Assembly: GCF_027533645.1 (NCBI RefSeq)
Contig: NZ_JAQAGY010000003.1
Coordinates: forward strand, 62,001 to 126,000
Length of the DNA: 64,000 nt
Source: Paenibacillus caseinilyticus
GTDB taxonomy: Bacteria > Bacillota > Bacilli > Paenibacillales > NBRC-103111
Direction: 5' to 3'
A program made the translations under genes and the position numbers. Positions 1-8,291 of this stretch are shown piece by piece (position 1 is the stretch's first letter; each line of letters begins with the position of its first letter). Under the pieces are notes generated by a model. The model searched no databases. It was not told the origin of the DNA and saw nothing but the letters and a program-made list of their open reading frames with translations.

Positions 1-247
1 ATGCGGGATCACGGGATCAGAGCATCCGCTCCGCCGCGATCCAGCCCGGCATCGCCCTGCCGAGCGTTCCCGGCGCCGGGATACACCGCGCGCACAGATA
101 TACGCCGGACAGCCGGATCGGGCCGAGCAGATCCAGCGGGCCCTGCGCCACCTTCCCCCTTCTCCGCTGCGTATAGCGCCCGAAAGTGACGGGTCTGCCC
201 GGCAGCAGCCTCCGCCAGATCGAGGGCAATGCCGTCTTAAGCCCAAA
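1..247. other. Left-edge stretch without a recognisable gene
   Basis: GC-rich sequence up to the terminator of the first operon. Short open frames exist on both strands but none resembles a known protein. The minus-strand frame begins inside the terminator hairpin, so it is not a credible gene. The tail of a gene lying further left cannot be excluded. Confidence 0.5.
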
Positions 248-280
248 AAAATCCCGCCGGTCCAATGGACCAGCGGGATT
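248..280 (-). terminator. Rho-independent terminator of the HlyD/ABC-2 operon
   Basis: A near-perfect stem (AATCCCGC and GGTCCA pairing with TGGACC and GCGGGATT) is followed on the minus strand by a run of T. It lies about 30 bases after the stop of the large exported protein and closes that operon. Confidence 0.85.
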
Positions 281-307
281 CCTGTCAGGGTATTAGGACA
301 GCTAACC

Positions 308-2125
308 TTACTGCTTCAGCACGCCCACCAGTCGCTTGGCTTCGCCGGTAGCGGTGGTGATCGTTTCGTAGATATTCACGGTCAGCGGGTAGTACTGCTC
401 ATCGGTCTTGAGATTATCGAACGTAATGAACTGCTTGCCCGAGATCACACGGTTCATGCCGGTGAACGGCAGGGTGCGGACCGAGATCAGCTTGCCGGTC
501 GAGTCGACGAGCTCCAGCGACATCTTCGAGAAGTTGGAATCCACGACGACATGCTCTTGGCGGGTGATGTCCATCGACAGGCCGAGCTTGTACGTATACG
601 TCATCGGCGAGTACGGATTGAGCGCGCTCGGCATGTTCGTACGGAACCCGAGTTCCCAGTCATTCAGCTTCACCTGGAACGGATAGAACGCCATGTTCTT
701 GAGGTCCATCGTTTCCTTCTGTACGGCTACGCGGTACGAACCAAGTGTTGTAACCGCCGGAGCGGCCGTCTTCACGTCGCTAAGCTTCAGTACGAACTCC
801 TCGTCCAGCACTTCCTCCGGCATATTGAACGCATAGCTGACGACATAGCTCGTCTGCGGCATGATCTCCGTGACCGTGCCTGCTTGGCGGCTGCCGCTGT
901 AGGTCATGCCCGACTTCGTGACGAGCTTCGTGCCGAGGCTCGGCAGAGGGATCGGCAGTTCGCCGCTGTTCGTCAGCATGACCTTCGCGATCGCCGTCTG
1001 GTAGCCTTCGCCTTCGTTCACGTGCTGGTGCAGCTCGACGAGCGATACCGACAGGTTCGGATCGACGACGTCGCCTGCCCCCTGCAGCGGGAACGGCTTG
1101 CCGTTCTCGACCTTGACGGCCGAAGCGAACTCCGCGATGCCGTTCACGATCGGCAGCTTCATGCCGAAGCGTCCGACCGAATACGCGCTGGCCGACACTT
1201 GGCCCTTCGCGTCCACCTGCCGGAAGGTCTCCTGCGTCAGCACGTTGAACGACTTCAGCACGGTACCTTTATCCGTCGGGATCGCGAAGTGGATGTACCG
1301 CTGCTCTCCGGCTTCGAGCACAAGCGGAGAAGCTTCCACCCGCTTGCCGCTGTAGACGGTCTTATCGGTGCCTTCGACACCTTCAGTCCGGCCGTCCAGC
1401 GAGAACTCCGGCAAGGCTTCTTTCTTCGCCGAAGGGTTCTTGACGAGTACCTTCACGGTTGTGACCGGTCCGGTCGCCGTGTTGTCCGTGCTCACCGATT
1501 CGGGTGTGTACACAAGCGGGGAATCGATCGCCGGCGACAACCGGAACGGCGTCCCCCACGAGAGGGAAGCCTCACCGAATCCCGCTGCCGGGCCGCTCCA
1601 CGCTTGGCCTGCTACCGGTACGGCCAGCTTCACCGTCTCCTGCTTCGGATACGAGTACCAGTCGACGGCATACCAGGCGAGCTCCGAGAGATCGAGCGGC
1701 ACCCGGCTGTCGACCGTCACCATGTAGTTCAGCTCTTCCGTCGTGCCGGGACGAATCGCATGGGCATTGAACACACTGGCCTGCAGCGGATATTCATAAC
1801 CGTCCGAGGTCCGCGCACGCAGCTCGAGATCCGGAATCTTCGCCACCTTGGCGGCTGTGCTTCTCATCCGGACCACGACGCCGATCTTCGTGCCTTCACT
1901 GGTCGTTTCGTTGAGCAGGCTCTTCACTTCCACCTGCAATTGATCTGTCAGATTATAGGAAGCCGTCGCAGCCGTACCGGTTATGCCGTCTGCGGCAGGC
2001 GATGTCACAGCAGCATCCGCCAGAGCCAGGCGGGCCGTATCGGGCACCGCGCCTGTCATCAGCATTGCGGTCGTCAGCAGAGCGGCCAGTGTAGTGCGGG
2101 TCCATATCTTGTTGGTTGGTCTCAT
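308..2125 (-). CDS. Large exported protein of unknown function, last gene of a HlyD/ABC-2 operon
   Basis: A 605-residue protein with an N-terminal Sec signal (basic MRPTNK, hydrophobic stretch about 13-28, Ala-rich end near 37). I do not recognise a named family. Three stretches (about 70-155, 220-310 and 365-455) share one pattern: valine-rich strand, an LP-containing turn, a 'G-x-x-Y' strand and a closing strand after a 'PGT/AGE/PQT' turn. This suggests tandem beta-sandwich (Ig-like or DUF4352-like) domains; that is inference. Its start overlaps the stop of the ABC-2 permease by four bases, so the two are probably translationally coupled. It may be an extracytoplasmic partner or cargo of the transporter. 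No lipobox cysteine is visible at the expected place. Confidence 0.8.
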   Translation of the reverse strand: MRPTNKIWTRTTLAALLTTAMLMTGAVPDTARLALADAAVTSPAADGITGTAATASYNLTDQLQVEVKSLLNETTSEGTKIGVVVRMRSTAAKVAKIPDLELRARTSDGYEYPLQASVFNAHAIRPGTTEELNYMVTVDSRVPLDLSELAWYAVDWYSYPKQETVKLAVPVAGQAWSGPAAGFGEASLSWGTPFRLSPAIDSPLVYTPESVSTDNTATGPVTTVKVLVKNPSAKKEALPEFSLDGRTEGVEGTDKTVYSGKRVEASPLVLEAGEQRYIHFAIPTDKGTVLKSFNVLTQETFRQVDAKGQVSASAYSVGRFGMKLPIVNGIAEFASAVKVENGKPFPLQGAGDVVDPNLSVSLVELHQHVNEGEGYQTAIAKVMLTNSGELPIPLPSLGTKLVTKSGMTYSGSRQAGTVTEIMPQTSYVVSYAFNMPEEVLDEEFVLKLSDVKTAAPAVTTLGSYRVAVQKETMDLKNMAFYPFQVKLNDWELGFRTNMPSALNPYSPMTYTYKLGLSMDITRQEHVVVDSNFSKMSLELVDSTGKLISVRTLPFTGMNRVISGKQFITFDNLKTDEQYYPLTVNIYETITTATGEAKRLVGVLKQ

Positions 2126-3345
2126 GCCATAATCTCCCCTACTTGCGTTGTTGTATGCACGGCTGCCGGTGCGGCAGCCTCTTGTTGTGGCGCAGCCGTA
2201 AGCTCTGCGCTGGTACCTGCCGAGGCTAACTTCCTTGTCTCTCTCCAGATCAGCAGACCGACAATCAGCGAGAACACGCCGATCATAGTCACGAACACGC
2301 CCAGTTCACTGGTGAAGTACTTCAGCTCCCCGCCCCGGTACCCCATGCCCCGGATAAACTTGAAGAGCCAGGTCAGCGGCAGCAGATTCGAAATGAACTG
2401 AATCGGTGCCGGGAACATGATCGTGGCCACCTGCACGCCGGAGAGCATGAAGGAAGGGGACACGATCGCAGAGGTCCTCCCCGATACTTTGGCAGGCTCG
2501 GAAGCGGTCCAGCCGACCGCCATGCCCATCAGCGCGGACGTCAGCGCATAGAGGAAGAGCGGCACCAAGAACGATACCGGATCAGCGACGAAGCGGAGCC
2601 CCCCGATCTGCTTCAGCATCCCGAAGGCCAGCAGCAGCGAGATCGTATTGATCACCGCATAAGGCAGCACGCGAAGCCACAGCCCGATCGGGGAACGCAG
2701 CGCTTCTTGCAGCAGCCCCTCTTGGCGGAGCCGCGGGACGATAGAACCCGCAGCGGTCAACGTGATCGCAAGCGCCGCTACACTCACGAAGCCGATGACC
2801 ATGAAGGCAATAAAGTCTGAGGTCGGATTGAAGAGCAGGCGCTGCTGCATCGAGAGCGGCGAAGCGGTGCCGAGCGCCGCTTCATCGCCCATCCCCATCA
2901 CCTTGAGCTTGCCTACGGTCAGCGAAGTGTTCTCGATCGTGATCAGCTCCTGCATCCCGGAGCGGATGTTACCAACCGCCGACGGCATCGAGTTGTCGAT
3001 GAGGAAGCCGACGTTGATCGATTTGCCCTGGAAGCGCAGCTGCTCCATGCCTCTGGGCAAATACACGACAGCCATATACTTCTCATTGGTCAGCAAGGTC
3101 TCAGGCGGGATGGCCTCATGGAAGACGCTGGCGACTTCCATATACTGCGAAGCATTAATCTTGTCTGTGAACTGGCGGCTGTACAGCGAATTGTCTTCAT
3201 CGACAACGGCAATCTGTGCTTCATTGATCTGCCCGTTCTGAAAAATGTATCCGAACATGGCCGCCATAATCAGCGGTCCAAGCAAGACTAGAGGAATGAA
3301 CTTGCTCGACAGCACATGCTTCCACTCACTGAGCTGCGACTTCAT
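2122..3345 (-). CDS. ABC-2 type permease (YhgE/Pip-like), no ATPase nearby
   Basis: About 407 residues. One N-terminal membrane segment (about 17-35) is followed by a large outside domain (about 40-175) that carries the 'AIVDEDNS' motif typical of ABC-2 permeases, then five hydrophobic segments from about 180 to 375, and a variable Ala-rich tail. This is the ABC2_membrane_3 layout used by drug or lipid exporters. The start chosen is the second ATG, nine bases after GGAGG; the first ATG at 3351 sits only three bases after it. The gene overlaps the HlyD gene upstream by about 20 bases. No nucleotide-binding subunit is encoded in this operon, so the ATPase must come from elsewhere or the protein works differently. 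Confidence 0.85.
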   Translation of the reverse strand: MKSQLSEWKHVLSSKFIPLVLLGPLIMAAMFGYIFQNGQINEAQIAVVDEDNSLYSRQFTDKINASQYMEVASVFHEAIPPETLLTNEKYMAVVYLPRGMEQLRFQGKSINVGFLIDNSMPSAVGNIRSGMQELITIENTSLTVGKLKVMGMGDEAALGTASPLSMQQRLLFNPTSDFIAFMVIGFVSVAALAITLTAAGSIVPRLRQEGLLQEALRSPIGLWLRVLPYAVINTISLLLAFGMLKQIGGLRFVADPVSFLVPLFLYALTSALMGMAVGWTASEPAKVSGRTSAIVSPSFMLSGVQVATIMFPAPIQFISNLLPLTWLFKFIRGMGYRGGELKYFTSELGVFVTMIGVFSLIVGLLIWRETRKLASAGTSAELTAAPQQEAAAPAAVHTTTQVGEIMA

Positions 3346-4531
3346 CAACATGCACCTCCGCCGTCATACCCGGCAGCAGCTTCTCCGTACGGTCTACATA
3401 GACCCGGACCTGGAACGAGTTCAGATCGGCGGTTCCTTTCTCTCGGCTCATCCGGAGCGCAGCGAACTGTGGAGCGGCCGTCACGAATTGAACTTTGCCG
3501 TCCACCACGTCGCCAAGCGCCGCGAAGTGCGTCGGCACTGCGGAGTCCGGGTGGAACTTGCTTACCTGCGTCTCATCAACGTACAGGTCATAGAACAGTT
3601 TGCCGGTTTCGAGCAGAATCACCGGTGTTCCTGCGCCGACGTTCTCGCCCGCTTTCGGTACGACCTTGACGATCTTGCCGTCGGCCGGTGCCTTCAGCGT
3701 GAACCGATCTTTCTGGATCTGCAGGGACTGCAGCAGAATATTCTGCTGCTCGAGCTGCTTCTTCAACGCGTCGATCCCGATCTTCTGGTTCGAGATATCC
3801 CCGCCGGCAAGCTCCTGCTGCTCGACTACCGCCGCTGCCCTGTCCGCCTGGAGGGTAGCCTGCTGGCGTTCCTTCTCCGTAGCGCCGTTCAGCATCTTAT
3901 CCAGCACTGCCTGCTGCTGGTTCTTGGCGTTCTCGAGTGTCGCCACTTGGGAGCGCGCATTCTCGACCGCATCCCGGTGGTCTTTATAGTTGTATGGATT
4001 GTCGTCGTAACTCTCTTCCATGTTCATGAGCTGGTTATACAGCTTCACGGCATGTGTATATGACTCTTCAGCCGCGGCCACCGCCAGCTTCTGGCGTTCG
4101 ATATCCTCTGCCCGCGCGCCTTCCGCCACCTGCGCCTGCTGGGTCTGCGCCTGCGACAAGCCGATCTGCGCCTGCTTGACCGCATTGCCCAGCTTGCTCT
4201 CGGCGACACGAATGCCGTCTTCCGCCTGGGCGATCTTCAGCGAGGTCACTTCGATATCCGCCTGCGCTTTCTTCAGCTGCAGATCGATATCCGTCGGGTC
4301 GAGCGTCATCAGGACGTCGCCCTGCTTCACGTTCTGCTCCTCTTTCACCGGCAGATCGATAATCTTGCCTGCCGCGCCCTGGAACGAGACGTTGACTTGT
4401 TCCGCCGTCAGAATGCTGGCCTTCTTGGCCGCGGACAGCGTCACCGCGTCCTTCCCTTCCGCCCGGAGCATATACCCTCCTCCGCCGAGTGCGAGCGCCA
4501 ATACCACAATAGCCGCCACTTGTTTCTTCAT
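3326..4531 (-). CDS. HlyD/MFP-family membrane adaptor protein
   Basis: A 401-residue membrane fusion protein. It has an N-terminal membrane anchor (about 5-22), a first half of a barrel/lipoyl-like hairpin ('LPVKEEQNVKQGDVLMTLD', about 58-78), a long coiled-coil region rich in Gln, Ala and Glu (about 85-265), and a second lipoyl half ('LKAPADGKIVKVVPKAGENV', split around residue 290). In Gram-positives such adaptors pair with ABC-2 exporters and help move drugs, peptides or lipids outward. It is the first structural gene after the TetR regulator and overlaps the permease gene, which supports a single export system. Confidence 0.88.
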   Translation of the reverse strand: MKKQVAAIVVLALALGGGGYMLRAEGKDAVTLSAAKKASILTAEQVNVSFQGAAGKIIDLPVKEEQNVKQGDVLMTLDPTDIDLQLKKAQADIEVTSLKIAQAEDGIRVAESKLGNAVKQAQIGLSQAQTQQAQVAEGARAEDIERQKLAVAAAEESYTHAVKLYNQLMNMEESYDDNPYNYKDHRDAVENARSQVATLENAKNQQQAVLDKMLNGATEKERQQATLQADRAAAVVEQQELAGGDISNQKIGIDALKKQLEQQNILLQSLQIQKDRFTLKAPADGKIVKVVPKAGENVGAGTPVILLETGKLFYDLYVDETQVSKFHPDSAVPTHFAALGDVVDGKVQFVTAAPQFAALRMSREKGTADLNSFQVRVYVDRTEKLLPGMTAEVHVDEVAAQ

Positions 4532-4564
4532 TTCCTTGTTGACCCCTCTCCGATAGTTGCTGCC

Positions 4565-5188
4565 CTAAGCCTGACGGCACTGCAGGGCATTCATGATGAA
4601 CGCGGTCGCGTGACCGACCACTGCCGCCTCGTTCTCCGAGGACGGCAGCTCCTCGCCCGCTTTGATGAAGACCGGGTCCATGAACGTGGTGACCCGTGCG
4701 AATACCAGGGTCCCGATGATGGATTGGACCGTATGCCGCAGCGAATCATAGTGAAACCATCCGTCTCTCTTGCCCTTCTCCAGGATCAGAATGAGCTGGC
4801 GCCACAACCCGTGCACGACGGATTGGACGCGCTCGAGCCGGGGACTCTGCATCATGATCTCCTGCTGAAGTATGTTGATCAGGTCCGGCTCCGCCAAGCG
4901 GAACAAAGTAAAATCCCGGATGAGCGCGCTCAAATCTTCCACGGGATGCTCCAGCGTATATTCCGTCTGCAGGAAGGCCGGCGCGAACGTCTCGAAGAGC
5001 GCGAAGAACACATTCTCCTTGCCTCCAAAGTGATAAGACACGAGCGCAAGCGCCACACCCGCTTCATCGCAGATCTGCCGCACGGTCGTCCCTTCGAATC
5101 CTTTTTTGGCAAACAGCTTCTTGGCGGCATTCAATATCTTCAGCTTGACGTCTTCCTTGCTTTCCCTGCATACGACTTCCCGTTTCAA
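4565..5188 (-). CDS. TetR/AcrR-family transcriptional repressor
   Basis: About 207 residues when read from the TTG at 5188, which follows AAGGAGGG by six bases. A longer frame reaches 5278 but runs through the operator region, so I prefer the TTG. The N-terminal helix-turn-helix is clear (about 10-55: 'ILNAAKKLFAKKGFEGTTV', then 'ICDEAGVALALVSYHFGGKE'). The C-terminal ligand domain resembles TetR_C regulators of the CecR type. It is encoded immediately upstream of the HlyD and ABC-2 genes on the same strand, with only 33 bases between. The expected role is to repress this export operon and itself until a ligand binds. Confidence 0.9.
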   Translation of the reverse strand: MKREVVCRESKEDVKLKILNAAKKLFAKKGFEGTTVRQICDEAGVALALVSYHFGGKENVFFALFETFAPAFLQTEYTLEHPVEDLSALIRDFTLFRLAEPDLINILQQEIMMQSPRLERVQSVVHGLWRQLILILEKGKRDGWFHYDSLRHTVQSIIGTLVFARVTTFMDPVFIKAGEELPSSENEAAVVGHATAFIMNALQCRQA

Positions 5189-5252
5189 ACCGAGCCCTCC
5201 TTTGTTCCTTCGCGGCCAGGCGAATTCCACCTGGAGTTGAACGAATGTTTTG

Positions 5253-5279
5253 AACGTACGTTTTGAACACTTGTTCAAA
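5253..5279. promoter_or_regulatory. Palindromic operator candidate for the TetR regulator
   Basis: Two adjacent palindromes lie just upstream of the TetR start: AACGTACGTT (5253-5262) and TTTGAAC-ACTT-GTTCAAA (5262-5279). TTGAAC also recurs nearby at about 5250. The location in the promoter zone of an autoregulated TetR operon is typical. Confidence 0.6.
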
Positions 5280-5544
5280 TGTTCTTCGGTAATTATTTTA
5301 CTACTGGTTAATTCGGTATGTCAATCGAAATTATGTAGATCCGGCCATTGGCAGATTCTCACTGCCGCTCCCGGCCCGTCCGGACTGAATCAGCGGTGCC
5401 GGACGGCCAGAGGAGCCTCACCAAGCAAGATACGAGAACAGCAAAAAAGCAGAGCGCGCCCAAACGGCACTCCCTGCTTCTATGACTTACTCAACCCATC
5501 CAATCGGAAGAGGAATTCTAGGAAAAAACTAGAATAATACAAAA
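5280..5544. other. Intergenic region without a gene
   Basis: The sequence turns from GC-rich to AT-rich around 5500. I see no protein, RNA or clear terminator here. It marks the left boundary of the AT-richer accessory stretch. Confidence 0.5.
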
Positions 5545-6372
5545 ATGATCCATTATTTTGTTGAAGGCGGGATTACTCCATTGAGAACAACTCGAAAACC
5601 AAAATATGAGATAGACCATTTTTTCCCGGAACTAGCCCCGTACCGAAAAAAAACAATACGGCTTCATCCGGTTCGAATCACTGGAAGTATGCAAACTCCC
5701 CCGCCTGTTCCCCGCGAGTTGCTATGTGAAGAACACCAGGAGCCGCTTATCCCTATTCTTCAATTGGCCAACGCGGATTACCCGGAAATCGATTTTCCCG
5801 ATGGTCGGTCTTTACTGCGTATTGTATGGTGCCCGAGGGACCATGGAGAGATCTATGAACCCTATGTCAAAGCATACTGGGGCAGTTCTTCGGAACAGAA
5901 TCCTTGGAATTCGGCGATTTCACTGAACCCGGAGACCGTTATAGAGTACCCGCACATGGAGGATTTACTCGCTATGAACGAGCCATTAGCTCATTCGATT
6001 ATGGAATGGCAGGAAGAACTAGGTGAGGAAGATGAAGAGGATGAGGCCATATACGAGTATCAATTAAGTGTGGCGGATGGCACCAAAGTCGGCGGATATG
6101 TAAATTGGATTCAATTTGACGAAACACCAACATGCCACTGCAGCAACGCAATGGAACATCTCCTCACCCTATCCGAAGCGGAGTTTGATGGCGGTACATA
6201 CAGCCGGTGGTGTCCTGAAGAACTGGGGGATGTTTGGAATCTTCCATACCAGGAAAGGGCTGTACTCCAATCTCCTCTTGGAGTTTCACTCGGAGATATG
6301 GGGAAAATCTACGTGTTTATATGTCATACATGCACATCGAAGCCTTTACAAACGGTCTTTCAGTGCAGTTAA
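5545..6372 (+). CDS. YwqG/DUF1963-like cytoplasmic protein
   Basis: 275 residues. The second half carries the hallmarks of the YwqG (DUF1963) family: 'VGGYVNWIQFDETPTC' near 195, an acidic insert, and the ending 'GDMGKIYVFICHTC' plus 'FQCS'. Family members are soluble beta-rich proteins of unclear biochemical role, often found beside toxin or immunity genes. The N-terminal part is less conserved. There is no good ribosome binding site before the ATG at 5545, and an in-frame TAG sits just upstream, so a later start cannot be excluded. Codon use is more AT-rich than the flanking chromosome, in line with recent acquisition. Confidence 0.7.
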   Translation: MIHYFVEGGITPLRTTRKPKYEIDHFFPELAPYRKKTIRLHPVRITGSMQTPPPVPRELLCEEHQEPLIPILQLANADYPEIDFPDGRSLLRIVWCPRDHGEIYEPYVKAYWGSSSEQNPWNSAISLNPETVIEYPHMEDLLAMNEPLAHSIMEWQEELGEEDEEDEAIYEYQLSVADGTKVGGYVNWIQFDETPTCHCSNAMEHLLTLSEAEFDGGTYSRWCPEELGDVWNLPYQERAVLQSPLGVSLGDMGKIYVFICHTCTSKPLQTVFQCS

Positions 6373-6476
6373 CCCAAAGGAACAAGAAACTGCGCCTCGG
6401 CTATTTCATACCAAAATGCTACTCGGCCAGGCTGCCTCCCGCTACGGCCTCCTGGCTGCTGCACTTGCATCGGGCG

Positions 6477-6515
6477 AAAAAAGGAGCCCCGACATTGCCG
6501 TCAATGGGCTCCTAC
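6477..6515 (-). terminator. Terminator after mazF
   Basis: GGAGCCC and GGGCTCC form a stem with a 16-base loop. On the minus strand it is followed by TTTTTTT. It lies about 40 bases after the MazF stop. Confidence 0.75.
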
Positions 6516-6552
6516 TTGATTACAGAAACGTATGAATTTTATCGAGTACATC

Positions 6553-6855
6553 CTAAGTTATGTCTGTTGGCGCTTGCCCTTCGATTCTGAGCTGCCGCGA
6601 TCGCCAGTCCAGGCTCTTTACCTGATCGCAAAGAATCACACCAGTAATCGGCAGACCGGGAAGCTCAACTTCAAAAGGATAGCCCTTCTTCTGATTTGTG
6701 ACCGGGCAAACAACCGCAAACCCGGCAATATGGTTAAACACTGCTGGGGAAAGAACGGTCCCCGGCCTCCACCCAGCCTGTTCATGGCCGGATTGAGGAT
6801 TGAAATTGATCTTCACCAGATCACCGCGATCTGGGACACCACTGAGACTCCCCAA
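6553..6855 (-). CDS. mazF: MazF/PemK-family endoribonuclease toxin
   Basis: 100 residues in the usual length range for MazF. The N-terminal 'PDRGDLVKINFNP' matches the start of the SH3-like barrel, followed by 'G..QAGWRPGTVLSP' with the conserved Arg-Pro, then 'VVCPVTNQKKGYPFEV' and 'GVILCDQVKSLDW', which contain the conserved Thr and the Asp-Gln-Val-Lys-Ser strand. MazF toxins cleave mRNA at short motifs and are neutralised by MazE. The start appears to be TTG, seven bases after GGGA. The frame overlaps the antitoxin gene by 43 bases, so toxin translation is coupled to the antitoxin. A terminator follows. Confidence 0.93.
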   Translation of the reverse strand: MGSLSGVPDRGDLVKINFNPQSGHEQAGWRPGTVLSPAVFNHIAGFAVVCPVTNQKKGYPFEVELPGLPITGVILCDQVKSLDWRSRQLRIEGQAPTDIT

Positions 6856-7082
6856 ATTTCATTCCCTTCTGGTTTACCGAAATCAACCTTATGGTGACGG
6901 TTATCATCAGTAATCCCTGCAAGAAGCTCTTCTAAAGCTGGCTTTTGGCGTTTTGGCCGTATAACCATTTCGCGCTTCATAAGAAGCAAGTCTACCTCCG
7001 AACCATAGGTGATGTTGAGTTGCTCAGCATAAGCAACAGGGATCCTCACTCCCAGACTGTTACCCCACTTTTGCACCTTCAC
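6813..7082 (-). CDS. mazE: MazE/AbrB-family antitoxin
   Basis: About 89 residues. The N-terminal SpoVT/AbrB DNA-binding fold is clear ('VQKWGNSLGVRIPVAYAEQL'), followed by a variable tail that should bind MazF. The ATG at 7115 cannot be the start because it is part of the TATAAT promoter box. I chose the GTG at 7082, which follows an AAGGGTGATC sequence complementary to the end of 16S rRNA; another GTG at 7091 is possible. The antitoxin is first in the pair, as usual, and is expected to repress its own promoter. Confidence 0.9.
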   Translation of the reverse strand: MKVQKWGNSLGVRIPVAYAEQLNITYGSEVDLLLMKREMVIRPKRQKPALEELLAGITDDNRHHKVDFGKPEGNEIWGVSVVSQIAVIW

Positions 7083-7101
7083 AGTGATCACCCTTTTCAC
7101 G

Positions 7102-7119
7102 TGTGGTTCCCACATTATA
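7102..7119 (-). promoter_or_regulatory. mazEF promoter with overlapping operator palindrome
   Basis: On the minus strand TGGTATAAT is an extended -10 element (TATAAT at 7114-7119). Directly downstream is a palindrome, TGTGG-GAA-CCACA (7102-7114), covering the likely transcription start. A MazE or MazEF binding site here would give autoregulation. Confidence 0.65.
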
Positions 7120-7147
7120 CCACGCCCGTTCCCTTTATGTTTTTGAC

Positions 7148-7171
7148 AAAAAAAAGGAGCCCGAAGGCTTC
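7148..7171 (-). terminator. Terminator of the DUF4822 gene
   Basis: On the minus strand an AGCC-TTCG-GGCT hairpin with a stable tetraloop, extended by a further G-C pair after one mismatch, is followed by eight T residues. It is about 95 bases after the stop. Confidence 0.65.
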
Positions 7172-7266
7172 ACTTTTCATGACTGCAAAACAAAGATTTT
7201 CCGAAGCGGTAACGATATGTTATCTTTATTTTGTAGTCTTGTGTTTCAATATTACTTGGGTCCTCT

Positions 7267-8187
7267 TTAATGAGTGAATGTTAGATTGAAAGCACCTTTA
7301 TAAGGTACATGCTCTACGGTTATGACGATTTCATTTCCATCTTGATCTTTACCTTTTCTTTTATACGCAAATTTATTCGTATTCAGCTCTGTAAGCTCAA
7401 GAACGGCACCATATTTCATTCCTTCTGAAATATGGGATCTTAGCTTATTTCCATGAACGACATCGTAATACCCATAGTCACCGCGGCTTTGTCCTGTTTT
7501 AGCATCGAAAAATTCGTATTTGTTTGTTTTAAAATCATATTTGGCCAGACCTAAAAAATTCGCATTATAATTCGAGACATCCTTACCCTTCTCATCTAAC
7601 ACCACTGTACCTTGCCATAAGCTGTAAGACAAAATTTTGTCCCCATCCACGTCTGTTACTACTTTTCCTGTGTAGGTTTCCAAATTCTTATCCGGGGTAG
7701 TAAAGGAAAGTTCGGTCTCATGGTAGGGAATATGATCCACAAACACCTCTGTATCCTTACCAGCAGCATCTTTGCCCATTCTTTTATAGGTAAACATATC
7801 ATTTGTCAGCTTTGTGATTTCCACAACAACTTGGTAGCCCTTCGATTCGGAGATTAATCCTCTGATCTTCCCATCATTTGTAATAAAAAATGTTCCATAG
7901 TCGCCGCGGCTTTGTTTTGTCGTTTTATCGTAAAATTCATATCTGGCTGTTTCATCGTCATATTTCGCAAGACCAACAAAACTTGCATTTTCTTTTGTTA
8001 AGTCATTTTTATCTTTATCATAAACCGTGGTCCCTTGCCAATTTGTACTGTCAAGAATTTTTGCCATTTTCTGTCCTGCCGTAACTTCTCCATCTTGTTC
8101 AACATACCCATCCGCATTGGACAAGGAGGGAAAGGCCAAAAGTAGAGCGAGACTTGCAATACATAAAGATACCATTCGGTTTTTCAC
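7267..8187 (-). CDS. Exported protein with two DUF4822 domains
   Basis: About 306 residues. It has a Sec signal peptide (about 1-25, 'CIASLALLLAFPSLSNA'), then two tandem DUF4822 domains (about 40-165 and 185-306). Both copies contain 'WQGT.V.D', 'GLAKYD', 'YEF.D..T.QSRGDYG', 'IS' and a final 'HVPY' or 'HIPY'. The domain is known from small exported Firmicute proteins, with no established function. The start is the GTG at 8187, seven bases after GGAGG; the upstream ATG at 8193 is too close to it. Base composition is AT-rich like the rest of this island. Confidence 0.85.
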   Translation of the reverse strand: MKNRMVSLCIASLALLLAFPSLSNADGYVEQDGEVTAGQKMAKILDSTNWQGTTVYDKDKNDLTKENASFVGLAKYDDETARYEFYDKTTKQSRGDYGTFFITNDGKIRGLISESKGYQVVVEITKLTNDMFTYKRMGKDAAGKDTEVFVDHIPYHETELSFTTPDKNLETYTGKVVTDVDGDKILSYSLWQGTVVLDEKGKDVSNYNANFLGLAKYDFKTNKYEFFDAKTGQSRGDYGYYDVVHGNKLRSHISEGMKYGAVLELTELNTNKFAYKRKGKDQDGNEIVITVEHVPYKGAFNLTFTH

Positions 8188-8291
8188 ATGCATTCCTCCG
8201 TATATTAACTTTCTCAAAATCAGTTATATCTTCCTTCAATTCCCTTAAAAGTATTCATTACTGTTCAACAATCATCAGCAGGAGGAATAAC

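Noticed and set aside
17-265. Minus-strand ORF of 82 codons at the left edge
   Set aside because: Its ATG lies inside the terminator hairpin of the neighbouring operon and the protein resembles nothing known.
551-2401. 616-codon plus-strand ORF
   Set aside because: It is antisense to the exported protein and permease genes; Arg/His-rich composition is the usual mirror of GC-rich coding sequence.
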